Of a DNA stretch of 64,000 nucleotides, positions 25,084 to 33,472 are shown in pieces; position 1 is the stretch's first letter; every line of letters begins with the position of its first letter. The stretch is taken from positions 62,001 through 126,000 of the forward strand of contig NZ_JBHRYJ010000007.1 in the NCBI RefSeq assembly GCF_042648965.1, written 5' to 3'. The notes under the pieces are model-generated. The model had not been told where the DNA came from and did not search any database. It saw only the letters and a program-made list of their open reading frames with translations. Both the position numbers and the translations under genes were made by a program. The DNA is from Ferrovibrio xuzhouensis (GTDB taxonomy: Bacteria; Pseudomonadota; Alphaproteobacteria; Ferrovibrionales; Ferrovibrionaceae).

Positions 25084-26450
25084 TGCAGGACCGCGCATAT
25101 CCAACCCTTGGTGCGGCCACCCGCATCTGGGCCCGCATTGGCCTGCTGAGCTTTGGCGGCCCCGCAGGACAGATCGCGCTCATGCATCGCATCCTCGTCG
25201 AAGAACAGCGCTGGCTGGGTGAGAAGCGGTTCCTTCATGCGCTCAACTACTGCATGCTGCTGCCGGGGCCGGAAGCCATGCAACTCGCCGTCTATATCGG
25301 CTGGCTGATGCATCGCACCCTCGGCGGCATCATCGCGGGCATCCTCTTCGTGCTGCCGGGCGTCGTGGCGATCATGGCACTCAGCTGGGTCTATGCGCTT
25401 TACGGCAATGTCGGGCCAGTCGAAGCTTTGTTCTTCGGGCTCAAGGCCGCGGTGCTGGCCATCGTGGTGCAGGCGGTCATCCGGATCGGCTCGCGTGCAC
25501 TGAAGAACGGGGCGATGGTCACCATCGCCGCCGCCGCCTTCGTAGCGATCTTTGGCTTCGCCATCCCTTTCCCGCTCATCATCCTGATTGCTGGCTTGAT
25601 CGGGTTCTTCGGCGCCCGTGCGGGTCTGCCTGCATTTCATGGTGGCGGCGGACACGGCAAGGTGGGCAAGGTCCAGGTCGATGACGCCGACACCCTCCTC
25701 GGCGAAGAATCGCCGGCTCACACGCAGGTCAACCGAGGGTGGGCGTTTCGCGTCTCGGCAGCGTTCCTCGTGCTCTGGTTGGTCCCGGTCGCCCTGCTGT
25801 TCGCCGTCTTCGGTCCGGCCAACGTTTTTGCCCAGATCGCAGGCTTTTTCAGCGTCATGGCCGTGGTGACCTTCGGTGGCGCTTATGCGGTCCTTGCCTA
25901 TGTCGCGCAGGAGGCAGTTCAGAACTACGGCTGGCTCGCCCCCGGCGAGATGCTGGACGGGCTCGGCATGGCCGAGACTACGCCCGGGCCCCTAATCATG
26001 GTGACGCAGTTCGTGGGCTTCATGGGAGCCTTCCGCGATGCGGGCGGACTGTCGCCGTTGATGGCGGGAACGCTGGGCGGGCTGCTGACGACATGGGTTA
26101 CGTTCACACCCTGCTTCCTCTGGATATTCCTAGGTGCCCCGTTCATCGAGCGCTTGCGCGACAACAAAGTGCTGACAGCAGCCCTGACGGCGATCACGGC
26201 CGCCGTCGTGGGGGTGATCATGAATCTTGCGGTCTGGTTCGGTCTGCATGTTGTTTTCGATGAGGTGCAGACGATCACGTCTTTCGGCCTCGATCTCGAT
26301 GTGCCCGTCTGGTCCACAATGAACCTGTCTGCTGCGGCGTTGGTCCTTGCCGCGCTTGTCGCGGTTTTCCGCTTCAAGCTCGGCCCAGTGACGGTTCTCG
26401 CCGGGTGCGCAGCGGCTGGTCTGGTTCTTGGGGTGGCCAACATTGCATAA
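25080..26450 (+). CDS. chrA: Chromate efflux transporter ChrA
   Basis: A 456-residue polytopic protein with the duplicated CHR fold. Each half starts with a conserved pattern: GLLSFGGPAGQIALMHRILV with LNYCMLLPGPEAMQLAVYIG in the first, and VVTFGGAYAVLAYVAQEAVQ with LGMAETTPGPLIMVTQFVGF in the second. About ten to twelve membrane segments are evident. It exports chromate across the inner membrane. A second in-frame ATG lies immediately after the first (25083). It is coupled to chrB. Confidence 0.93.
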   Translation: MMQDRAYPTLGAATRIWARIGLLSFGGPAGQIALMHRILVEEQRWLGEKRFLHALNYCMLLPGPEAMQLAVYIGWLMHRTLGGIIAGILFVLPGVVAIMALSWVYALYGNVGPVEALFFGLKAAVLAIVVQAVIRIGSRALKNGAMVTIAAAAFVAIFGFAIPFPLIILIAGLIGFFGARAGLPAFHGGGGHGKVGKVQVDDADTLLGEESPAHTQVNRGWAFRVSAAFLVLWLVPVALLFAVFGPANVFAQIAGFFSVMAVVTFGGAYAVLAYVAQEAVQNYGWLAPGEMLDGLGMAETTPGPLIMVTQFVGFMGAFRDAGGLSPLMAGTLGGLLTTWVTFTPCFLWIFLGAPFIERLRDNKVLTAALTAITAAVVGVIMNLAVWFGLHVVFDEVQTITSFGLDLDVPVWSTMNLSAAALVLAALVAVFRFKLGPVTVLAGCAAAGLVLGVANIA

Positions 26451-26673
26451 CGGTGATCCGCTCTCGCGATCCAAGTGAGAGCCAAAGGGCCCATGACGAG
26501 ATTGATAAGGGGACAACGCCGCATTTCGTCAAAGCCCCACCCGGACAATCGGATCGTGGGCACGCTAACCCCTAACCGAATTCCTCAGCTCCCTTGAGTT
26601 TCGTTTGGGCGTCGGTTTATGCCGAGCGCAAAGAGGACTATGGCCTGCAATTACAGCAGAGCGCTTGCGAAGT

Positions 26674-26700
26674 CGGCATAATCCCACTTCCGGCATAATG
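26674..26700. repeat. Right terminal inverted repeat (27 bp)
   Basis: Exact reverse complement of 20780-20806. Its last base abuts the CCCCAG of ardC, so it marks the right boundary of the insertion. A further TTATGCCGA unit lies inside at 26617-26625. Confidence 0.9.
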
Positions 26701-27351
26701 CCCCAGTTCGTGCAGGGCCGTGCGGTGCCAGTTGATCGGCTCGAAATAGGCCTGCTGCGGCGGCACCTGCACATAGTCGTGTGCCGGCACATAGAAGGCG
26801 CGGTCGCCGCCGATGCGGAAGTCGATGCCGGTTGCCTGGATCAGGGTCTCGACGCGCGGTTCGATGAGGCCGGGCGGAGGGGGTGGAGCGACGGCCGTGA
26901 TGTCCTCCGGCAGGCCGTCGCATTGCGCGGCATTGAAGACGGTGAAGCGCTTGAGGAACGGAATCGCGGCGGCGTCCTCGCCGGTCTCGCGGGCGCGGCG
27001 CTTCTCGTCTTCCGGCGTGAAGCGATCCGCATAGACGACGGTCGTGCCATGCTCGCCCTTGCGGACATTGCCGCCCAGCGACAGCGCCTGGCGGAAGGTG
27101 AGCCAGCTCTGGCCGGGAAAACCGTGCTGTATCACGGCGCCCCACAGGATCAGCACGTTGATGCCTGAATAGTGCCGCCCGGTTGCGGCGTTCCGCGGCA
27201 TAGCGAGCGGCGCCTTGGCCGCGGCCGAACCCCATGGCTGGACCCAGGGCGCACGGCCAGCTTGCAGCTCGACGATGATCTTGCCGGTGATGTCGTCGTA
27301 GAGGCTCGCCCGGCAGGAGCCGGCGCGTGCGTTGTGACTTTTCCTGAACAT
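26701..27351 (-). pseudogene. ardC: ardC, N-terminal fragment (interrupted by the RIT-type element)
   Basis: The 217 codons begin MFRKSHNARAGSCRASLYDD and include the ssDNA-binding N-domain of ArdC/DUF1738 (LQAGRAPWVQPWGSAAAKAP ... YSGINVLILWGAVIQHGFPG) and end at NWHRTALHELG(H), the HExxH metalloprotease motif. After that the frame runs into the element and stops at 26638. ArdC proteins protect incoming DNA from restriction. Transfer or establishment of this copy of the element into restricting hosts may be impaired unless the insertion excises. Start at 27351 is preceded by GGAGA. Confidence 0.9.
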
Positions 27352-27434
27352 CGCGGTTCTCCGCGACGGGCGCCGGAAACCTCTTCTCCAGCCCTCAACC
27401 CGTCACGGGAAACCCGTCCGCACTCTCACTCTAA
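27352..27434. repeat. Conserved leader upstream of ardC
   Basis: Shares CTCCGCGACGGGCGCCG, CTCAACCCGTCACG and CTCTCACTCTAA (27423-27434) with the parB leader at 20281-20364, at closely similar spacing. Confidence 0.6.
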
Positions 27435-27442
27435 TGGGGCGT

Positions 27443-27509
27443 TGCGGGGATCTCCCCGCAGAAGGGGTCGGCAGAGACCCTGGCTCGGCCGCAGGGGAAG
27501 GCTTTCCCC
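27443..27509. promoter_or_regulatory. Two inverted repeats upstream of abiE, candidate AbiEi operators
   Basis: TGCGGGGA-TC-TCCCCGCA (27443-27460) and GGGGAA-GGCT-TTCCCC (27494-27509) lie in the divergent space between ardC and abiEi. AbiEi-type antitoxins are known to repress their own operon by binding inverted repeats, so these are candidates. Confidence 0.4.
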
Positions 27510-27584
27510 CTTATCAGGCCTGTTCTCATGGGTTTCCTTGAAAACTGTCAGAAACTCGCATATGTTTCCAACAGGAGAAAGACG

Positions 27585-28178
27585 ATGACACGGCTGACCG
27601 AACAGATTCTGTCGCATGCGACGGGCTTGCCCGAAGGCGCACCTGTGTCCGCCAAAGGATTACTCCACCTTGGAAATCGAGCCGCGGTGGATCAGGCGTT
27701 GTCGCGCCTGACGGAGCGCGGGCAGCTCATCCGCGCCGGTCGCGGCGTCTATCTGCGCCCCATCGCCAGCCGGTTCGGCACCCGCACGCCTTCGGTCGAG
27801 CAGGCCGTCGAGGCCCTTGCAACCCAAAAGGGAGAGATCATCGTCTCGAACGGCGCCGCCGCAGCGAACGCCCTTGGCTTGACGACGCAGGTGCCTGTCC
27901 GTTCGGTCTATCTGACCTCCGGGCGCAGCCGAAAGATGCACCTTGGCAAGCAGGTCGTGGAATTGCGGCACGCGCCGCGCTGGCAATTGGCGCTGGCTAA
28001 CCGGCCGGCAGGGGAGGTCGTGCGAGCGCTGGCGTGGCTCGGCCCAGAGAAAGCAGAAACGGCGCTCAAGACGTTGAAGCGCAAGATGCCGCCCGGCGTG
28101 TTCGGAGAACTGGTCGCCGCCGCGCCGCAGCTTCCGACATGGCTCGCCCAGAGCGTCGGAAAGGCGGCATATGGCTGA
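27585..28178 (+). CDS. abiEi: AbiEi-type antitoxin / DUF6088 protein
   Basis: A 197-residue protein: an N-terminal winged helix (ILSHATGLPEGAPVSAKGLL ... AAVDQALSRLTERGQLIRAG, then RGVYLRP) and a C-terminal AbiEi-like domain with QKGEIIVSNGAAAANALGLT and YLTSGRSRKMHLG. It is the antitoxin and repressor of the type IV AbiE system. Start 27585 is chosen for the AGGAG just upstream. It overlaps abiEii by 8 bp. First gene of a five-gene plus-strand defence operon. Confidence 0.85.
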   Translation: MTRLTEQILSHATGLPEGAPVSAKGLLHLGNRAAVDQALSRLTERGQLIRAGRGVYLRPIASRFGTRTPSVEQAVEALATQKGEIIVSNGAAAANALGLTTQVPVRSVYLTSGRSRKMHLGKQVVELRHAPRWQLALANRPAGEVVRALAWLGPEKAETALKTLKRKMPPGVFGELVAAAPQLPTWLAQSVGKAAYG

Positions 28179-29187
28179 CGTCTTTCTCCAGCTTTCGGCC
28201 GAGGACCGGCGCGACGCGCTGGGTGTCGCGGCCGACCGCTCGGGCCGTCCCACCCATCTTCTCGAAAAGGATGTGTGGGTAGTGTGGGCGCTTGCGACCC
28301 TATACGCCGCGCCGCTCGGCGAGCACCTGGTGTTCAAGGGCGGCACGTCGCTGTCGAAGGCCTATCACGTCATCCGCAGGTTTTCGGAGGACGTGGATCT
28401 GACCTATGACATTCGGGCGATTGCGCCCGATCTGGTCGGGGACAATGGCGAGGGGTTGCCGAAAACCCGAAGCGAGGAAAAACGCTGGTCGAGCGAGGTC
28501 CGTCGGCGGTTGCCGGCATGGGTCGCGGAAACCGTGCGGCCCGTGATCGCGAACGCACTGGCCGCCGAAGGTCTGGCGGGGGCCATCCGCGTCGAGGATG
28601 ACAAGCTCTTCATCGACTATGAGGCAACCGCAGCCGGGTCCGGCTATGTCGCGCCCAGCGTCATGCTGGAGTTCGGCGCCCGCTCGACGGGCGAACCGGC
28701 GAGCCTGCGCGATGTCTCCTGTGACGCCGCCGGCCTGATCGACGGACTGGTACTCCCGACGGCGCGGCCGCGTGTCATGCACGCGGAGCGGACCTTCTGG
28801 GAGAAGGCGACCGCTATCCATGTCTTCTGCCTCCAGGAGCGGCTGCGCGGCGACCGCTTTGCGCGCCACTGGCACGATGTTGTCCGGCTGGATGAAGCCG
28901 GCTTCGCGGAAGGAGCTTTCGCTGATCGCGAACTGGCCAACGCCGTCTCCCGGCACAAGTCGATGTTCTTCGCAGAGAAAGCCGCCGACCGCACGCCGAT
29001 CGACTATGCAGCGGCCGTCAGCGGCGGCTTACAGCTCGTGCCGGTCGGCGATGGCACGAAGGCGCTAAAGGACGACTATGCCCGCATGGTCGAGGATGGG
29101 CTGCTCTTCGACGACGCCGAGCCGTTCGAGGCGCTCATGGCGCGATGCGCAGATATAGCCGCGCGCGCGAACAACGCAGCCAAATAG
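28171..29187 (+). CDS. abiEii: AbiEii-type nucleotidyltransferase toxin
   Basis: A 338-residue DUF1814/AbiEii protein. The nucleotidyltransferase signature is FKGGTSLSKAYHVIRR (residues 55-70) and FSEDVDLTYD (71-80), giving the GGTSxxK and DxD motifs; ERTFWEKATAIHVFC further on matches the family's conserved C-terminal Lys region. The family transfers nucleotides to RNA targets such as tRNA and causes abortive infection. It is intact and of normal length. Coupled to abiEi, and followed after 22 bp by the SIR2 gene. Confidence 0.9.
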   Translation: MADVFLQLSAEDRRDALGVAADRSGRPTHLLEKDVWVVWALATLYAAPLGEHLVFKGGTSLSKAYHVIRRFSEDVDLTYDIRAIAPDLVGDNGEGLPKTRSEEKRWSSEVRRRLPAWVAETVRPVIANALAAEGLAGAIRVEDDKLFIDYEATAAGSGYVAPSVMLEFGARSTGEPASLRDVSCDAAGLIDGLVLPTARPRVMHAERTFWEKATAIHVFCLQERLRGDRFARHWHDVVRLDEAGFAEGAFADRELANAVSRHKSMFFAEKAADRTPIDYAAAVSGGLQLVPVGDGTKALKDDYARMVEDGLLFDDAEPFEALMARCADIAARANNAAK

Positions 29188-29209
29188 GAAGTTGGGGGAT
29201 CGGGGGGAT

Positions 29210-30532
29210 ATGAGCCAAGTCGCAGAGGAGCGAAAATTCCAGTTTCTACGGAACGGCGATGCCGATCCATCGGAACTTGACTGGAGCAAGGGGATCGAGA
29301 GCGCCCGCCAGGCGATTTCCGAGACCATGAACGCCAAGAATATCGCGTTTTTGCTCGGCGCCGGATGTTCCTCTCTGATGAGGGACAAAAAGGAACTCGG
29401 CATTGCAACCATGGAGCCCTTGGCCAAGGAGTTTTGCGGGGAAACCCTCGAGGCGCGCGCGGCAGGATTCTACGCTGATCCGCCGGTAGCCGGCGCTGCA
29501 CCGGCACCATGGCGGCTGACCAAGGTGGAGCTTGACTATCTTGATGCGCTCGGGATCGACCTAGCGAAGGATTACAGCCGTAACCTGGAACGCTTGATGG
29601 AGGTGTTATTTGCGCAGCGGTTCGTGCTGCGTCAGAGCAAGAATCCTGATCTTCACCCCTATCGCGATATTCTCGATGGTATCATCAAGAAGGTTCAGGA
29701 TTTCCTGTGGATCCGTGTCACCCAAGGGGCCTTCGCCACGGAGGGCGACACCACGGTGCGCGATCTCTATGAGCGGTTTTACAAGAAGCTAGTCCTGAGA
29801 GATCGGTCCTTGCCCCGGCCGTGGGTGTTCACGACCAACTACGATCATTTCAACGAATTGGCGATGGATCGCTTGGGCATTCCATATGCCAACGGCTTTT
29901 CCGGCGTGGTTGAACGCCGCTTCAACCCGGCGATCTTCCGCTATGCCCTGGCCGAGCAGCTCGACGTTGCCAGCCGCAAATGGACCGCTGTCGATGCCTT
30001 CGTCTATCTCTGCAAATTGCATGGTTCGGTCACTTGGACCGAGGACGATCATGGGCTGTTCCCGATCAAGGAAGTCTGGCCGCCAGAGTCCACGAACCAG
30101 ATGCTGATCTATCCGACGCCGGCGAAGCAGAACTCTTCGCTTGGCTCGCCCTATGCCGACCTGTTCCGGGAATTTCAGTCCCGGATCGTGCGAGAGCAGA
30201 GCGTTCTCATCACAGCCGGCTACGCATTCGGCGATGAGCACCTGAATAACATCATCTACCAGGCGCTAACGATTCCGACTTTCCGTCTGGTGGTCTTCGC
30301 GTCGCCGGATACCGCCGGAGAGATCGCCAAGCTGCGAGCGCTGCGCGATCCGCGCATTTGGATCATTGGAGGTGACGGCCCTGCTGAGGGAAGCAGGGCG
30401 CACTACTTCGACATGATCGTCGAGCACTTCATGCCACAGCGCCCCAGCGACAGGATCGATGAGGCCGTTCGCAAGGTGTTATCCGATCTGGCGCCGAACA
30501 GGGATGACGAGAAGAAGGATGACGGGGCATGA
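29210..30532 (+). CDS. SIR2-like NADase-type defence protein
   Basis: A 440-residue SIR2-fold protein. FLLGAGCS (47-54) is the NAD-binding GAG-S loop, TTNYDHFNE (208-216) the second nucleotide motif, KLHGS (269-273) supplies the candidate catalytic His, and YAFGDEHLN (338-346) the C-terminal SIR2-2 motif. SIR2 proteins of this kind deplete NAD+ or act on nucleic acid after phage sensing. The following gene (ATGA overlap) is a HerA ATPase, the known partner in SIR2-HerA systems. Start 29210 follows a G-rich site; an in-frame ATG at 29192 is less likely. Confidence 0.9.
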   Translation: MSQVAEERKFQFLRNGDADPSELDWSKGIESARQAISETMNAKNIAFLLGAGCSSLMRDKKELGIATMEPLAKEFCGETLEARAAGFYADPPVAGAAPAPWRLTKVELDYLDALGIDLAKDYSRNLERLMEVLFAQRFVLRQSKNPDLHPYRDILDGIIKKVQDFLWIRVTQGAFATEGDTTVRDLYERFYKKLVLRDRSLPRPWVFTTNYDHFNELAMDRLGIPYANGFSGVVERRFNPAIFRYALAEQLDVASRKWTAVDAFVYLCKLHGSVTWTEDDHGLFPIKEVWPPESTNQMLIYPTPAKQNSSLGSPYADLFREFQSRIVREQSVLITAGYAFGDEHLNNIIYQALTIPTFRLVVFASPDTAGEIAKLRALRDPRIWIIGGDGPAEGSRAHYFDMIVEHFMPQRPSDRIDEAVRKVLSDLAPNRDDEKKDDGA

Positions 30533-32574
30533 GCCACGACGATCGCAAGCGCGCGATCGGCAAGGTGGTCTCGGTCGCGGCCGACCGCTTCGTCGTCGAG
30601 ATGCACGCCGGCACCGACAATTTCACGGTCGTCGGCTTCGATGACGTGCATTATGTGGCGCGGCTGGGGTCATTTTTGATGATCCCGGCGCAGTCGGAAT
30701 ATGTCGTGGTCGAGGTTGTTGGCCTGCGTGAACGCGATGCAAGCACGCCGTCCGAGCGGGGTGATTTCGACCGGGCCGGTTCTTCCAAATATCTGGATGT
30801 GGTGCCTGTCGGCATGCTGCCGATGCGTGGCGGCGCGTTCCGTTTCGGCGTGTCCGTTTTCCCGTCCCTCTATGCGGACGCCCTCTATGCGTTGGACGGC
30901 GAGCTCGACCGCATCTTCGAGACAGAGGCTGCCGTTGAGCCGTCAGTCGGCCCGGATGGCGGCGCCTGCCAACCCGAGGGGGCCACGCGCTATCGGGTTC
31001 TGCCCATCGGCAAGTCGGTGGTGTTCGAGGACTATGACGTCAAAGTCCGTCTGAACGAGTTCTTCGGTGGCCACGTTGCCGTCCTGGGTAACACCGGCAG
31101 CGGGAAGTCATGCACGGTTGCGTCGGTCTTGCAGTCTCTTTTCGACAAGCCGGACGAACATCACGCCCGCGGCGCGACGTTTATCGTCTTCGACGTGAAC
31201 GGCGAGTATCACGAAGCGCTTGCGCCTTTGGCAAAAGACGGCGGCATCGGCGTCCATCGCGTAATCCTTGATGGGACGACAGCCGGCTTTCGGATGCCGC
31301 ACTGGTTCCTGGAAATGGCAGAATGGGAACTGCTTTTGCAGGCCAGCGAGCGAACGCAACTGCCTGTCCTTCGGACGGCGTTGGGTCTGACAAGTCTCCT
31401 CCACGCCAACACGCCAGACGCCCTGGCGTTGCGCGAGCACTTTGTCGCCACTTGCATCATCGAGTGCTTTCGAGGTGCAGATGGTGACTCCCCAGTGTCG
31501 AAATTTCAGCGCGTCGTTTCTCTTCTTCAGAAATATCCGACGAACGATCTGAATATGGCGCTGCTGAACCGCTTTAATCCGAATTTTCAGTACGGAAATT
31601 TTTCGGGGAACAACCAATCGGCATTTCTGGACGAAGTGAGGAAGAAGCTCCGGGAGGATGCACCCTTACCAGCCTACAGTCGGACGCCATTTTCTTTTGA
31701 TGAGCTGCACGAGTGTATCGACTTCGCGATTCTCTATGAGGAGGCTCACGGCAACCGCCAAATCCGAGACTACTGCTCGTCCATGGTCACTCGGCTCAGA
31801 TCTCTCCAGGAGCGGACGGAATATGCCTTTCTGCGTCACGAAGGCCCCGACGTTGGCGCGGCTGTAAGCGATCTGGAGTTCTTGACCAACATTGTCGGTC
31901 TGGAAAGGGCTGCTGGTGAAGCGTTCACCAAACGCAATCAGGTCATTATTATTGACCTGAATTCTGTCGAAGACGAAATCGTTGAACTGGTCAGTGCGGT
32001 CATCGCACGCATGCTTTTTCGGTTCCTTCGCCATGCGGAACCAAGAAACCGCTTCCCGATACACCTGCTGCTCGAAGAGGCCCACAGGTATGTCGCCTCT
32101 ACGCCATCCCGCTTTTCCATCGACGCCACAAAGATATTCGAGCGCATCGCAAAGGAAGGGCGCAAGTACGGCATGTTCGTGATCTTGGCCTCCCAGCGCC
32201 CGAGCGAGCTGTCAAAGACGGTTCTCAGCCAGTGCTCCAACTTTCTGGTTCACCGTATCCAGAATCCCGACGATCTCTCCCAAATTCGTCAGATGACACC
32301 GTTCATTTCAGAATCGGTCCTGAAACGGTTGCCATCATTGCCTCGGCAGCACGCGCTGGTGTTCGGAACCTCGGTCAATCTCCCGACGACATTCAAAGTG
32401 CGGGAGGCATCACCGCGGCCGCGCAGCGACGATACCGCCGTGGTCGATTTGTGGTTCCACGAGGAAGGTCGAGCCGCTGACATTCGCCTCGCGCTCCGCC
32501 GGGCCGAGGCCGCTGCTGCGGCGGATGAAGTGGAGCCGATGGCGGTAAACGAAGCGGCGGACGATGACTTCTGA
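30529..32574 (+). CDS. HerA-type ATPase, partner of SIR2
   Basis: A 681-residue HerA/FtsK-superfamily ATPase. An N-terminal HAS-barrel-like beta domain (GKVVSVAADRFVVEMHAGTD ...) precedes the motor: GNTGSGKS (187-194, Walker A) and LLLEEAHRYV near residue 512 (Walker B with adjacent Glu), then SQRPSELSKTVLSQCSN (sensor) and VHRIQNPDD. HerA forms hexameric DNA translocases; with SIR2 it makes a supramolecular defence complex. It overlaps the SIR2 gene by 4 bp and the exonuclease by 11 bp. Confidence 0.9.
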   Translation: MSHDDRKRAIGKVVSVAADRFVVEMHAGTDNFTVVGFDDVHYVARLGSFLMIPAQSEYVVVEVVGLRERDASTPSERGDFDRAGSSKYLDVVPVGMLPMRGGAFRFGVSVFPSLYADALYALDGELDRIFETEAAVEPSVGPDGGACQPEGATRYRVLPIGKSVVFEDYDVKVRLNEFFGGHVAVLGNTGSGKSCTVASVLQSLFDKPDEHHARGATFIVFDVNGEYHEALAPLAKDGGIGVHRVILDGTTAGFRMPHWFLEMAEWELLLQASERTQLPVLRTALGLTSLLHANTPDALALREHFVATCIIECFRGADGDSPVSKFQRVVSLLQKYPTNDLNMALLNRFNPNFQYGNFSGNNQSAFLDEVRKKLREDAPLPAYSRTPFSFDELHECIDFAILYEEAHGNRQIRDYCSSMVTRLRSLQERTEYAFLRHEGPDVGAAVSDLEFLTNIVGLERAAGEAFTKRNQVIIIDLNSVEDEIVELVSAVIARMLFRFLRHAEPRNRFPIHLLLEEAHRYVASTPSRFSIDATKIFERIAKEGRKYGMFVILASQRPSELSKTVLSQCSNFLVHRIQNPDDLSQIRQMTPFISESVLKRLPSLPRQHALVFGTSVNLPTTFKVREASPRPRSDDTAVVDLWFHEEGRAADIRLALRRAEAAAAADEVEPMAVNEAADDDF

Positions 32575-33454
32575 CAATCTGGAGACCCTGGCGCAAACAC
32601 TGGAGGCTACGGGAGATTACCGGGTCATTCGGCGTCTTAAGCCGCGCCCTCGCACCATTCCGCCTCCCGGCATGCAGCTGCGCCTTGGCCTGGTGGTCGA
32701 TGTGGAGACCACGGGACTCGATCCTCAGCGCGACGAGATCATCGAACTCGCCATGACGCCATTCAACTACGGCCTGGATGGCACCGTTTTCAGCGTGGGC
32801 GACAGCTTCCAAGGGCTGCGTCAGCCGAGCGAGCCGATCGCGCCGGAAATCACCGCGATCACCGGCATCACGAATGAAATGGTGGCCGGCCAGGTCATCG
32901 ATCCTGCCGAGGTTGCCAAATTCGCGGCCCCGGCCTCGCTCATCATCGCGCACAACGCGGCGTTCGATCGCCGCTTCCTCGAACGCTTCAGCGACGTGTT
33001 CTCGACGAAGCCCTGGGCCTGCTCGTTCAGCCAGGTTGACTGGGCGGCGGAAGGATTCGAGGGGGCGAAGCTCGCCTATCTCGCTCAGGCGGCCGGCTTC
33101 TTCTATGATCGCCACCGCGCGACGCACGACTGTCTTGCGACGATCGAGCTGTTGGCGATGCGGCTGCCCCGATCTGGCGTTACGGGCCTTAGTCGCCTTC
33201 TGGATGGCGCTCGTACTGTCGCCTGGCGCATCTGGGCGGAGAACTCGCCCTTCGACCTCAAGGATGTTCTCAAGGCGCGGGGATACCGCTGGAACGGCGA
33301 TCCCGGCCCGGAGCCGCGCTCTTGGTACATCGACGTTCCCGAAGCTCAACGCGAGGCCGAGCTGCGGTTCTTGAGAACGGAGATCTATCGGTATGAGGCA
33401 GATCCACCGATCCGGCGGATCGATGCCTATGATCGGTTTTCAGATCGCATTTAA
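32564..33454 (+). CDS. DEDDh 3'-5' exonuclease (DnaQ-like)
   Basis: A 296-residue DnaQ-family nuclease. LVVDVETTGLD (Asp46, Glu48) is motif ExoI, IIAHNAAFDRRFLE (about 126-139) is ExoII with its Asp, and HRATHDCLATIEL (about 183-195) is ExoIII with the His and last Asp. The C-terminal hundred residues have no named domain but end in WNGDPGPEPRSWYIDVP, seen in other stand-alone DnaQ proteins. It starts inside herA, so it is co-translated with the SIR2-HerA pair. Role in the system is inferred: nucleic-acid degradation or processing of HerA-bound DNA. Confidence 0.88.
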   Translation: MTSDNLETLAQTLEATGDYRVIRRLKPRPRTIPPPGMQLRLGLVVDVETTGLDPQRDEIIELAMTPFNYGLDGTVFSVGDSFQGLRQPSEPIAPEITAITGITNEMVAGQVIDPAEVAKFAAPASLIIAHNAAFDRRFLERFSDVFSTKPWACSFSQVDWAAEGFEGAKLAYLAQAAGFFYDRHRATHDCLATIELLAMRLPRSGVTGLSRLLDGARTVAWRIWAENSPFDLKDVLKARGYRWNGDPGPEPRSWYIDVPEAQREAELRFLRTEIYRYEADPPIRRIDAYDRFSDRI

Positions 33455-33472
33455 GCGCTGCCAAAAGGCGGG

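Larger units (their letters stand above)
20752..26700. mobile_element. RIT-type tyrosine-recombinase transposon carrying chromate resistance
   Basis: A 5949-bp unit bounded by the interrupted ardC gene. It holds three overlapping tyrosine recombinase genes (ritA-ritB-ritC-like) on the minus strand and chrB-chrA cargo on the plus strand, with a 27-bp perfect inverted repeat near each end. No target duplication is visible beyond a 2-bp CA/TG shared by both junctions, as expected for tyrosine recombinases. RIT elements are known as three-recombinase units flanked by inverted repeats; the heavy-metal cargo is the unusual part. Confidence 0.85.
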
